Origin: Pseudomonas sp. P8_241
Lineage (GTDB): Bacteria > Pseudomonadota > Gammaproteobacteria > Pseudomonadales > Pseudomonadaceae
Length of the DNA: 64,000 bases
Direction of reading: 5' to 3'
NCBI RefSeq assembly: GCF_034008315.1
Contig: NZ_CP125377.1
Coordinates: 3,918,001 to 3,982,000, forward strand
Below, piece by piece: positions 8,265 to 16,922 of this stretch. Both the position numbers and the translations under genes were made by a program. Numbering within the stretch: position 1 is the first letter of the stretch; each line of letters starts with the position of its first letter. A model generated the notes under the pieces. That model worked only from the letters and a program-made list of their open reading frames with translations. It was not told the origin of the DNA and did not search any database.

Positions 8265-9764
8265 TTACCGTTGCCCCCTGGAGCGCCATTCACCGGAGAA
8301 CAAACCGCGTTCCCGGGACCAGACAATCGCCTCGCTGCGGCTGTGTACATCGAGTTTGGAATACACCGTCGCCACGTGATTGCGCACGGTGTTGGGCGCC
8401 AGTTTCAGGCGCGCAGCGATTTCCTTGTCGGCCAGGCCTTCGCAGATCAGGCCCAGGACATCGCGCTCGCGGGCTGTAAGATCAGCGAACGACACGCTGG
8501 GCAATTTCGGCGAGTTGACGCGCTTCACATTGGCCAGTTTTTCAATCAGCGTGCGACTGAACCACGAGGCGTCTTTCATCACTTCTTCGATGGCCGACAC
8601 CAGCTCAATCTCGGTGCGCTTACGCTCGGTGATGTCCATCAACACCAGCAGGAAGCAAGGATTGTCCTCAATGTTCACGGTGTCAGCCGAGACAGCGCAT
8701 TCGATCGACCCAGCGTCTTTCTTGCGCAGGCGCACGTCGATGCGATCCAGGCGACCGGTTTTCTCCAGCGCTGCGAACAACCGTGAGCGGGCCGACTTGT
8801 CGTCGATGAAATCAATCTGCGCAATGCTGACCCCGATCACCTCTTCACTCGAATAACCCAGCGTGTCGAGAAACGCTTCATTGACGTCCAGCACCAGCTG
8901 GTCAGCCGCGCCGCACAGCAAAATCGGTACCGGAGACAAACGAAACGCCTTTGCAAAACGCTCCTCACTTTGACGCAAGGCCACTTCGGCCTTGTGTCGC
9001 GGCTCCATGTCGACGAAGGAAAACAGCATGCAAGGCTCATCGTTGAGCTCCAGCGGCTGGCCGGCGACGATCACCTGTTTGCTACCCCCGTCCGGTAACC
9101 GCAGCTCGGCCTGCATCTGCGGGATGGTCACCCCTTCGCGCAGTCGCTGCTTGGCCAGCTCCTTGTTGTCGGCCTGTTCCAGTACGTCCAGTTCATAGGT
9201 TGAGGCACCGATCACCTGATCGCGGGCGTACCCGGTCATTTCCAGAAAGCCGGGATTGACTTTGATATAGCGCAAATCACTGAGGCGACAGATCACTGCT
9301 GGCGCAGGGTTCGCGGCGAATGTCTTTTCGAAGCGCTGTTCGGCGCTGGCCCATTCGGTAACGTCATCCATGATCAACACCAATGAGTCCGGCTCGCCTT
9401 GACTGTCCGCCAACACCAGGCTGCGGACGCGGTGAACCCAGACGCGTTGTTCTTCATCGCCCGTCAACGCCACTTCCACCAGCACGTCGCTGAACGTCTC
9501 ACCACGGGCAACACGATTGATCGGATAGCTATCGACCGGCACCCGGTGATTGTTGCGATAACGAAGGCCGAAGCGCTTGGCGTAGGCCTTGGCATTGGGA
9601 CCAAGATCGCTTACGTGCGAGACGCCGTGCATGACCAAAGCGGCTTCATTGGCCCAGCGGATAGTCTGGTCGGGGTCGAGCAGGATCACACCGTCGGACA
9701 GTCCGGCGATAATCTGCTGCAACTGGCGACGGTTGGTTTCGGTGGTCAAAACGTCCTGGCTCAT
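8265..9764 (-). CDS. Three-PAS LuxR-type transcriptional regulator
   Basis: 499 aa, no membrane segment. Three PAS folds in series (about residues 10-125, 135-255 and 265-385), then a LuxR/GerE helix-turn-helix (about 428-490) reading LTARERDVLGLICEGLADKE, then NTVRNHVATVYSKLDVHSR. It has no receiver domain, so it likely senses a small molecule or redox state directly. It points away from the iorAB genes 280 nt away; control of that cluster is possible but unproven. Confidence 0.88.
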   Translation of the reverse strand: MSQDVLTTETNRRQLQQIIAGLSDGVILLDPDQTIRWANEAALVMHGVSHVSDLGPNAKAYAKRFGLRYRNNHRVPVDSYPINRVARGETFSDVLVEVALTGDEEQRVWVHRVRSLVLADSQGEPDSLVLIMDDVTEWASAEQRFEKTFAANPAPAVICRLSDLRYIKVNPGFLEMTGYARDQVIGASTYELDVLEQADNKELAKQRLREGVTIPQMQAELRLPDGGSKQVIVAGQPLELNDEPCMLFSFVDMEPRHKAEVALRQSEERFAKAFRLSPVPILLCGAADQLVLDVNEAFLDTLGYSSEEVIGVSIAQIDFIDDKSARSRLFAALEKTGRLDRIDVRLRKKDAGSIECAVSADTVNIEDNPCFLLVLMDITERKRTEIELVSAIEEVMKDASWFSRTLIEKLANVKRVNSPKLPSVSFADLTARERDVLGLICEGLADKEIAARLKLAPNTVRNHVATVYSKLDVHSRSEAIVWSRERGLFSGEWRSRGQR

Positions 9765-9837
9765 TGCGGCTCCACAGTGTTGTGCTCCCTTGTGAAGACT
9801 ACGACCGCAGGTGTTTATGATCGTGCGAAGAACCTTT

Positions 9838-10036
9838 GCAGGCGCCTTGCCGGCGAAGGCGGCCTTGAGTTTTGCATCAATCTCAGGGGCCTCTTCGCTG
9901 GCAAGCCAGCTCCTACGAAGAGCAGGATTCTCCTGATCGCCAGATACCCTGTAGGAGCCGGCTTGCCGGCGAAGGCGGCCTTGAGTTTTACATCAATTTC
10001 GCCGGCCTCTTCGCTGGCAAGCCAGCGCCTACAGGT
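9838..10036. repeat. Two tandem REPINs
   Basis: Two copies of the same unit in head-to-tail order (about 9838-9930 and 9951-10036). Both contain CCGGCGAAGGCGGCCTTGAG and both end in a CTCTTCGCTGGCAAGCCAGC arm, so this is a local duplication. It fills the gap between the PAS regulator and the LysR gene. Confidence 0.85.
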
Positions 10037-10043
10037 ACAGCGT

Positions 10044-10934
10044 TTACCCGGCGTCCTGCAGGACGAGTTCGCGTAAGGTATCGAGGAACAACTTAAGCAC
10101 CGGTGAGTCATCGTCTGCGCGGTACGTGGCGTACAACGGCACTTCCGGCAATGCCGGGGTCAGGCGTCGAAACACCAGTCCGGCCGGTGCCAATTGCTCG
10201 ATGGACGCCGGCAACAACGCCACGCCGAAACCGGCCCGGACCAGACTCAGCAGCGTTTGCACCTCGATCACTTGCTGGCGGATCTGCGGCGTAAACCCGG
10301 CCTGGATACAGCACTGAAACAGAAAATCGGCGAACCGCGACTGCTTCAGCTCCAGCGCCACAAAGGGTTCCCGGGCCAGGTCCGATGGCGCCAGGGTTTC
10401 CCGTGTTGCCAGCGGATGATCGGCCGGCATGACCACTCGGATCGGCTCGTAGATCAACAGTTCGTTACGCAACTGCGGATCGTCGTAACCAACCCGAAAC
10501 ACACAGGCATCGATGCGCTTCTCCTTCAACGCCTTGACCTGCGCCGCCGGGGTCATTTCATGCAGACGCCAGTTGACGTGGGGATAACGCTCGCGGAACA
10601 GGTGCAAAGCCCGGGGCAGCACACCGACCATCACCGAGCTGATCATGCCGATTTCCAGCTCGCCCAACTGGCCACGGCCGGTCTGGCGGGTGAGGTCCAA
10701 GGCGCGGTTGAGCTGTTCGAACACCAGCGGCGCCTGTTCCTTGAGCATCTGCCCGGCAGCGGTCAACTCAACCCGGTGATGACTGCGTTCGAACAGCGGT
10801 GTTCCCAGTTCCTCCTCCAGCAGACGAATCTGCTGACTCAGTGGTGGTTGGCAAATGTGCAACCGGGTGGCGGCGCGGCCAAAATGCAGCTCTTCGGCCA
10901 GCGCCATGAAGTAACGCAGCAAGCGCAAGTCCAT
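10044..10934 (-). CDS. LysR-family regulator, last gene of the iorAB operon
   Basis: 296 aa. The N-terminal winged helix reads LRYFMALAEELHFGRAATRL, then QPPLSQQIRLLEEELGTPLF, of the CatM/BenM-like LysR branch. The remainder is the effector-binding domain. The start lies 6 nt after the end of the molybdenum hydroxylase gene on the same strand, so it is probably co-transcribed with iorAB and senses that enzyme's substrate or product. Confidence 0.9.
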   Translation of the reverse strand: MDLRLLRYFMALAEELHFGRAATRLHICQPPLSQQIRLLEEELGTPLFERSHHRVELTAAGQMLKEQAPLVFEQLNRALDLTRQTGRGQLGELEIGMISSVMVGVLPRALHLFRERYPHVNWRLHEMTPAAQVKALKEKRIDACVFRVGYDDPQLRNELLIYEPIRVVMPADHPLATRETLAPSDLAREPFVALELKQSRFADFLFQCCIQAGFTPQIRQQVIEVQTLLSLVRAGFGVALLPASIEQLAPAGLVFRRLTPALPEVPLYATYRADDDSPVLKLFLDTLRELVLQDAG

Positions 10935-10940
10935 ACCCGG

Positions 10941-13145
10941 TTATCCCAAAATCAATGGTGTCGAGCGCTGGCGCACCCCGGTCAGGCTGAACAACGCGTT
11001 GGCAATGGCCGGGGCCACCGAAGGGCTGCCCAGTTCGCCAACACCACCCGGTTTAGTCGGTTCGCCGTCGACGACCAGAATGTCCACTAATGGCATGTCC
11101 GACATGCGCGGCACCCGATAATCGTGGAAATTACTCTGCACCACCCTGCCCTGTTTGATGTCCATTTGATCGAACAACGCGTGGCCGAGCCCCCACATCA
11201 AGCCTCCGTAGATTTGCTCTTCGACGCCACCGGGCGACACCGCGAGGCCGCAATCGACAACGCAGGTGAGCTTGTCGACCTTGATCGCGCCGTCCTTCTT
11301 CGACAGGCGCGCGACCACTGCGATGAAACTGGTGTAACCCTGATTGGTGGCGATCCCCAGCGATGTCCCCTCCGGTAATGGCTTACCCCAACCGGCGCGT
11401 TCGGCGGCGCTTTTCAGCACCGCGACATGCCTTGGCCGGTCTTGCATGTGGGCCAGGCGAAAGGCCAACGGATCCTGCCCTGCGCCATGGGCCAGTTCAT
11501 CCATGAAGCTTTCCACGGCGAACACGTTGGGAATGAAACTCACCGAGCGATACCAGCCGCTGGGCACGTCGCTTTCGTGTTTGACCCAGACCAGGTCCAG
11601 GTTCGCCGGGCGATAGGCAAAATCCCAGGCGGTGATGGCTTCGGTGGTGCTGTAATCCATCTTGTCCGGGCGCTCGAAGTAGCCCGGTTCCCATTGTTCC
11701 GGTGAGGCTGGCGACACCGCGTTGAGCTGGAGTGCGGTCAAACGTCCCTGCGCATCCAGCGCCCCTTTCGCCCGGTGCAATGTGGCCGGGTGCATAAACA
11801 ATGAGCGCATTTCATCTTCGCGGCTGTTCATCAACTTCACCGGCACCTTGGCCTGTTGCGCCAGGTAGGCCACTTCAAACAGCCAATACTTGGCTTCCCG
11901 CGCACCGAAGCTGCCACCGGACACCAGCTCGTTGATGGTGACCTTGTCCTTGGCGAGCTTGCACACGACGTGCGCCGCTTCCAGCGCCGATGACGGCACC
12001 TGCACCCCGCCCCAGTAGGTGATGGCGTTGTCCTTGACCTGCGCAGTGATGCAGATCGGTTCCAGCGGGTTCTGCACTTTGTACGGCATGCGGTAATCGG
12101 CTTCGAGCAGCTTCGCGGCGACCGGCCATTGCGCACTCACATCTCCCGCAGCCATGGCAGAGACCCGTTGCGCGCCTTTGTCGCTCAGCGCTGCCGTTTG
12201 GGCCTTGACCAGTTCATCGCTGTCGAAACCGGCCAAGGGGGAATCGCTCCATTGCACCTTCAGCAGTGCCCGGCCCTGATGCGCGGCCCAATAGTTGTCG
12301 GCCAGCACCGAGACGCCTTCCAGGTTGCCGCCGAGCACATCCGGCCGCCCCGGCACCACAATCACCTTGCGTACACCCGGTACTTGCAGCGTCGCGGCCG
12401 AGTCCACCGACAGCACTTTAGCGCCCACCACCGGTGTGCGCTGGATGACCGCCACCAGCATGTCCGGCAACACTACGTCGATGCTGTACTGAAAGCGTCC
12501 GCAGACCTTGGCCTGGGCATCGCGTTTGTGCCGCAGTTTGCCGATGTATTTGAACTGCGACGGATCCTTGAGCGTGACCTTGGCGGGCGCAGGCAGATGC
12601 GCAGCAACGTCGACCAGTTCGCCATAACCCAGGCTGCGCTTGCTCGCGGCATGAACGACGCGGCCCTCCTCGGTCATGCAGCTCTCAGGACTGACTTTCC
12701 ACTGTTTGGCAGCCGCCGTGATCAACAACGCTCGCGCCGTGGCGCCGGCCATGCGCAGGCGGTCGTACTCCAGCGAAACGCTGGTGCTGCCGCCGGTGGA
12801 AAAAACTTTCCAGATCGGGTGAATGTAAGTTTCGAAAAACGGATCTTCGGGCGAGATCACCTGCACTGTCATCGGGTTCACGTCCAGCTCCTCGGCCACG
12901 CAGGCGGCCAAGGCCGTATGCGTTCCGGTGCCGGAATCGTGCTTGTGCACCACCAGTTTCACGGTGCCGTCCGGCAGGATCCGCACCCAGGCGTTGGGTT
13001 CGAACTCGCCAGCCGGCGCCGGGGCTTTCGGGTCGGTCGCAGCAAGGCTCGAAGGCAGGTAAAACGCAATGGCCAACCCGCAAGCAAGGGTCGCGCTTTG
13101 CTTGAGAAAACCGCGTCGCGAAAGATCCATCGAGGAGATCGTCAT
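10941..13145 (-). CDS. iorB: Molybdopterin large subunit, isoquinoline 1-oxidoreductase type
   Basis: 734 aa, the IorB branch of the xanthine dehydrogenase family, which hydroxylates N-heteroaromatic rings or oxidises aldehydes. The N-terminus SRRGFLKQSATLACGLAIAF is a twin-arginine export signal, so the enzyme probably folds in the cytoplasm and works in the periplasm. SGGSFGAREA and GWYRSVSFIPNVFAVESFMD belong to the Mo-cofactor site; GGVGELGSPSVAPAIANA is the C-terminal family block with the catalytic Glu. ATG overlaps the iorA stop (TGATG). An XdhC maturation gene lies 10 kb away at 23.1 kb. Substrate unknown. Confidence 0.88.
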   Translation of the reverse strand: MTISSMDLSRRGFLKQSATLACGLAIAFYLPSSLAATDPKAPAPAGEFEPNAWVRILPDGTVKLVVHKHDSGTGTHTALAACVAEELDVNPMTVQVISPEDPFFETYIHPIWKVFSTGGSTSVSLEYDRLRMAGATARALLITAAAKQWKVSPESCMTEEGRVVHAASKRSLGYGELVDVAAHLPAPAKVTLKDPSQFKYIGKLRHKRDAQAKVCGRFQYSIDVVLPDMLVAVIQRTPVVGAKVLSVDSAATLQVPGVRKVIVVPGRPDVLGGNLEGVSVLADNYWAAHQGRALLKVQWSDSPLAGFDSDELVKAQTAALSDKGAQRVSAMAAGDVSAQWPVAAKLLEADYRMPYKVQNPLEPICITAQVKDNAITYWGGVQVPSSALEAAHVVCKLAKDKVTINELVSGGSFGAREAKYWLFEVAYLAQQAKVPVKLMNSREDEMRSLFMHPATLHRAKGALDAQGRLTALQLNAVSPASPEQWEPGYFERPDKMDYSTTEAITAWDFAYRPANLDLVWVKHESDVPSGWYRSVSFIPNVFAVESFMDELAHGAGQDPLAFRLAHMQDRPRHVAVLKSAAERAGWGKPLPEGTSLGIATNQGYTSFIAVVARLSKKDGAIKVDKLTCVVDCGLAVSPGGVEEQIYGGLMWGLGHALFDQMDIKQGRVVQSNFHDYRVPRMSDMPLVDILVVDGEPTKPGGVGELGSPSVAPAIANALFSLTGVRQRSTPLILG

Positions 13146-13609
13146 CACGCCTCCTTCGGCGCGGAAGCCGCGCGCTTGATCGCTTTGTTGATGCGCCCGT
13201 AAGTGCCGCAACGGCATACGTTGCCGGACATGGCATTGCGGATCGAATCGTCGGTGACCGCCGCGCCGGTATTGAGCAGCGCAGCGGCGGACATGATCTG
13301 ACCGGATTGACAGTAACCGCATTGCGGGACATCTTCGGCAACCCAGGCCAGTTGCAGCGGGTGCTGTTCGGTCGGCGACAAACCTTCGATGGTGGTGATG
13401 CTGTGCCCCGCCACGGCGGCGAGCGGCAGCTGGCAGGAACGCACCGCGACACCATCCAGGTGCACGGTGCAGGCGCCGCACAGGCCCATGCCGCAACCGA
13501 ACTTGGTGCCGGTGAGTTTCAAGTGGTCACGCAACACCCATAACAAGGGCATGGAGGGCGATGTCTCTACCAGCTCGTGTCGTTCGCCGTTTACCGTGAA
13601 TTCGATCAT
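13145..13609 (-). CDS. iorA: [2Fe-2S] small subunit, isoquinoline 1-oxidoreductase type
   Basis: 154 aa from ATG at 13609, which has GGAG 7 nt upstream; the longer in-frame reading lacks a ribosome site. Plant-type cluster [18 protein letters not shown] and the second cluster CGYCQSGQ plus GNVCRCGTY are complete. It passes electrons from the Mo subunit. No FAD subunit and no cytochrome subunit accompany it, as in other IorAB enzymes; the acceptor is not in the neighbourhood. Carried as the heterodimer partner of the TAT-exported IorB. Confidence 0.9.
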   Translation of the reverse strand: MIEFTVNGERHELVETSPSMPLLWVLRDHLKLTGTKFGCGMGLCGACTVHLDGVAVRSCQLPLAAVAGHSITTIEGLSPTEQHPLQLAWVAEDVPQCGYCQSGQIMSAAALLNTGAAVTDDSIRNAMSGNVCRCGTYGRINKAIKRAASAPKEA

Positions 13610-13728
13610 TGTCAGGCTCCAAGAGAGCGGCCCGTCTTTGTGCAGGCCTGGTGATCGGATTATTGGAAGCCTTGTGAAAACGGGGCCAGCGACGATTTCT
13701 GCCATCCTGTGTAAGTAGGACTAACAGC

Positions 13729-14619
13729 ATGTACAAGCGATACCCGTCGGTGCAGTCCATGAATGCGTTTATCCAGGCGGCGCGCAGCGGCAGTTTCTCC
13801 AGCGCGGCGCGCAAGCTGGACCTGACCCACAGCGCCATCAGCCAGCAGATTCGCTCGCTGGAAGAATTCATCGGCCAGCCGTTGTTTGTGCGTGAAGGCG
13901 GCGGCAGCAACCTGACCGACGCCGGGCAGTTGTTCGCCAGTGTGCTGTCCGACGGCCTGGCGCAGATCGACCGGGCGCTGTCTTCGGTGAGGAATCGCAG
14001 CGTGGCGCAACGCCTGACCCTGGATGTCGACAGTGAGCTGGCCCAGAGCTGGCTCAACCCGCGCTTGCCGCAATTGCTGGATCTGCTGCCTGACCACGAG
14101 GTGGTGCTGTTATCGATGCCACGCTCCGACCGCAGCGCGTTCGAACGCGTGGACCTGGCTTTGCGCTACGGATATGGCGACTGGGAAGACTGCGAGATGA
14201 CGCAGATCTGCGGGGATCGGGTGATGGCGGTGGCCTCACCTGCGCTGCTGGAACGTTATGGTTTACAGTTGCCGCTGAGTCCGGTTCAGATCCTTGAATT
14301 ACCGTTGCTGGGTTATACGCGACGATCGTGGATTCCGTGGCTGGATGCGGCAGGCATGGAGCCCACCGAACCGCCGGCGCGGGTGGTGTTTGACAACGCG
14401 GCCAATCTGATCGCGGCTGCCGAAGCCGGGGTCGGTGCAGGACTGGTGCGTGGCTTGTTGGCGGCAGATGCGCTGCGCAGTGGGCGGTTGCTGGCGTTGA
14501 ACAATGCGAAGATTGCGGCGCATTACAACCTGTATGCGGTGTGGCCACCGGGTCAGGCCGAGCGGGTGGCGCCGGTGGTTGCAGCGGTCAAGCAGTTGGC
14601 TTTGCATACACAATCCTGA
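13729..14619 (+). CDS. LysR-family regulator (GcvA-like), divergent from iorAB
   Basis: 296 aa. Winged helix MNAFIQAARSGSFSSAARKL then THSAISQQIRSLEEFIGQPL. The domain order and length are standard. It is transcribed away from iorA with 119 nt between starts, the classic layout for a LysR protein that controls its divergent neighbour. The second LysR at 10044-10934 belongs to another branch, so two inputs may govern iorAB. Confidence 0.9.
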   Translation: MYKRYPSVQSMNAFIQAARSGSFSSAARKLDLTHSAISQQIRSLEEFIGQPLFVREGGGSNLTDAGQLFASVLSDGLAQIDRALSSVRNRSVAQRLTLDVDSELAQSWLNPRLPQLLDLLPDHEVVLLSMPRSDRSAFERVDLALRYGYGDWEDCEMTQICGDRVMAVASPALLERYGLQLPLSPVQILELPLLGYTRRSWIPWLDAAGMEPTEPPARVVFDNAANLIAAAEAGVGAGLVRGLLAADALRSGRLLALNNAKIAAHYNLYAVWPPGQAERVAPVVAAVKQLALHTQS

Positions 14620-14621
14620 CG

Positions 14622-14717
14622 CCATCGCTGGCAAGCCAGCGCCTACAGGGTTTTGTGGTGTGTAACAGATTGGGTTAACACCATCGATCACTGTGGGAGC
14701 TGGCTTGCCAGCGATGA
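14622..14717. repeat. REPIN, GGCTTGCCAGC family
   Basis: Inverted arms about 14622-14647 and 14691-14717. The remaining gap to 14953 (about 235 nt) is lower in GC and probably holds the promoter of the amidohydrolase genes; no other feature was recognised. Confidence 0.85.
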
Positions 14718-14953
14718 GGCCCGCCCAGCCAACACAAAGCCATATCGAACACATATCAACCCCTCGCCCAATTAATATTGTACGAACCTCACACCCCCTT
14801 CCAATACTTCCCCCCAAGCAGCCAGCGTCCCGAGCCGGATGCGACCAGGCGAGGGAATGCGTGATTCTTTGCGCATAGAAATGGCCGATTGCCCGGGACG
14901 TGGCTGCTGCGAACCGCAAGGTTCCCTACCCCGCTATCAGGAGATCGACTTCA

Positions 14954-15883
14954 ATGATCATCGATATCAGCTGCTATCCCACGGATCTCGTGGACCTCGC
15001 CTGGAGGCATGACGGAGACCCGTTCACCGGCGAGCGTCTGCTGGAGATGATGGATGGCCCGTACATGGTCAACGGCAAGCCTCGCCGCATCGACAAAGCC
15101 TTCATCCAGCCCCCGCAGGGCAACACCATCTACACCTGGACCGACGGCGACCTGACCGGTCGCGAGTCCATCGATGCCTACATGGCCTACACCCTGAAAA
15201 TGGTTCAGACCTACCCGGACCGCTTCATCGGCTGCTTCGTCTACAACCCGCGCTGCGGCGTGGAAAACGGCGTCGAGGCTATCGAGCGCTACGTCAAGGA
15301 ACACGGTTTCAAGATGGTGCAGATGCAAGCCAACATGCACGCCTACCGTCCCGACCGCGCCCTGGACTGGGTGCGCCCGTGCTTCGAAAAATGCGCCGAG
15401 CTGGGCATCCCGGTCAAGCTGCACACCGGTGACGGGCCGTACAGCATCCCGTCGGAATGGGTGCCGATGATCAAGGAATTCCCCAATGTCGATTTCATCA
15501 TGGCCCACTTCGGGGTACAGACCGGTGGCGTCTATGTGTTCGAACCGATGCAATGGGCGATGGAACTGCCCAACGTCTACTGCGAATCGGGCTGGTGCCT
15601 GCAATCGCGGATCGTCGAGTTCGCCAAGGTCCTGCCGACGCACAAAATCCTGTTCGGCACCGACACTCCGCCGAACGAACCGGGCATGTGGCTGCGCCTG
15701 CTGGAAGTGCTGTGCCACGAACCGCCGCAGGGTTTGAACCTCGACGAGGACACCCTCGAAGAGTACCTGGGCAACAACACCGCACGAATGATCGGCCTCG
15801 AACCGACCCCGCCGCCACGCACGGTTTGCGAAGCAGAGGCGCAGCTCAAGCGCCCCGTCACCACGCAACTGGCCAGGAGCTGA
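14954..15883 (+). CDS. Amidohydrolase-family protein lacking the HxH motif
   Basis: 309 aa from ATG at 14954, preceded by AGGAG; upstream in-frame codons lack a ribosome site. ACMSD-like amidohydrolase (metal-dependent decarboxylase or hydrolase superfamily). The first metal motif, H6-x-H8 in its downstream paralogue, is S6-C7-Y8 here. The later metal positions H157 (LHTGDGPY), H185 (MAHFG) and D237 (FGTDTPP) remain. About half the residues match the next gene, so it arose by tandem duplication. It may be a regulatory or structural partner of the paralogue, or bind metal differently. Four nt separate the two genes. Confidence 0.85.
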   Translation: MIIDISCYPTDLVDLAWRHDGDPFTGERLLEMMDGPYMVNGKPRRIDKAFIQPPQGNTIYTWTDGDLTGRESIDAYMAYTLKMVQTYPDRFIGCFVYNPRCGVENGVEAIERYVKEHGFKMVQMQANMHAYRPDRALDWVRPCFEKCAELGIPVKLHTGDGPYSIPSEWVPMIKEFPNVDFIMAHFGVQTGGVYVFEPMQWAMELPNVYCESGWCLQSRIVEFAKVLPTHKILFGTDTPPNEPGMWLRLLEVLCHEPPQGLNLDEDTLEEYLGNNTARMIGLEPTPPPRTVCEAEAQLKRPVTTQLARS

Positions 15884-15887
15884 ACCG

Positions 15888-16793
15888 ATGATTATCGACA
15901 CCCATCTGCACCCTACCAACCTGGTCGACGAGGCCTGGCGCCACACCGGCGAACCGTTCACCGGCGAGCGCATGCTCAAGCTGATGGACGGCCCGTACAT
16001 GATCAACGGCAAGCCACGCCGCATTGACATGGGCTTCATCCAGCCGCCACCGGGCAACACCGGCTATCGCGACGGCAACCGCCGGGGCCGTGAGGGCGTG
16101 CGTGACTACATGTCCTACGTTGCCGAACTCTGCGTGAAATACCCGGACCGCTTCATCGGCAACTTCAACTTCAACCCGCGCTGGGGACCGGAAAACGGTG
16201 CGGCGGAGCTGGAATTCCACATCAAGGAATACGGTTTCAAGATGCTCAAGCTGCACGCCAACATGCACGGCTATCGCCCGGACCGGGCGCTGGACTGGCT
16301 GCGCCCGGCGATGAAGGTCTGCGCCAAGTACAACATCGTGGTGCTGATCCACACCGGCGACGGGCCATACACCATTCCGACGATGTTCTACCCGATCATC
16401 CGCGAGTTCCCGATGGTCAATTTCATCATCGGTCACTTCGGCATCCAGACCGGGGGCAACTACTCGTTCGAAGCGTTCTGGATGGCCATGGACACGCCGA
16501 ACGTGTACTGCGAATCCGGCTGGTGCTTCCAGTCGCGGATCGTCGAGTTCGCCAAGGATTTGCCGCGCAACAAGATCGTGTTCGGCACCGACTCGCCGCC
16601 GAACGAACCAGGCATGTGGCTGCGCGAACTGGAGGTGTTGTGCTCACCGGCACCGCAAGGGCTGGGCATCGATGAGGATCACCTTGAGGACTACCTGGGC
16701 AACAACATCGCCCGGTTGTGCGGCATCGAACCGACACCGCCGCCCAAAGACCTGATCGAGGCGGACATTCGGCTGACCACGACGTACCTCTGA
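15888..16793 (+). CDS. Amidohydrolase-family protein with full metal site
   Basis: 301 aa. All superfamily metal ligands are visible: H6 and H8 (DTHLHP), H155 (IHTGDGPY), H183 (IGHFG) and D235 (FGTDSPP). The closest known families are ACMSD-like decarboxylases (alpha-amino-beta-carboxymuconate-semialdehyde, gamma-resorcylate and isoorotate decarboxylases). It follows its HxH-less twin by 4 nt and is followed after a REPIN by UbiD/UbiX genes. A hydrolytic role on a ring product is equally possible. Likely cytosolic, no signal peptide. Confidence 0.88.
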   Translation: MIIDTHLHPTNLVDEAWRHTGEPFTGERMLKLMDGPYMINGKPRRIDMGFIQPPPGNTGYRDGNRRGREGVRDYMSYVAELCVKYPDRFIGNFNFNPRWGPENGAAELEFHIKEYGFKMLKLHANMHGYRPDRALDWLRPAMKVCAKYNIVVLIHTGDGPYTIPTMFYPIIREFPMVNFIIGHFGIQTGGNYSFEAFWMAMDTPNVYCESGWCFQSRIVEFAKDLPRNKIVFGTDSPPNEPGMWLRELEVLCSPAPQGLGIDEDHLEDYLGNNIARLCGIEPTPPPKDLIEADIRLTTTYL

Positions 16794-16805
16794 CCCTCGA
16801 CCTCT

Positions 16806-16891
16806 CTGTAGGAGCCGGCTTGCTGGCGATGGTGTGTCAGTCGAAATCGATGCAGCTGACACTCCATCGCCAGCAAGCCGGCTCCTACAGG
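16806..16891. repeat. REPIN, GGCTTGCTGGCGA type
   Basis: Long, nearly perfect inverted arms with a central CGAAATCGATG. It lies inside the presumed operon, between the second amidohydrolase and the UbiD-like gene, and may change the relative mRNA levels of the two halves. Confidence 0.85.
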
Positions 16892-16922
16892 TGCACAGCA
16901 CTGCTTTTCACGAGGTGAAACC

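Noticed and set aside
9838..10036. CRISPR-like array
   Set aside because: Only two units with inverted rather than direct short repeats and identical spacers; these are REPINs.
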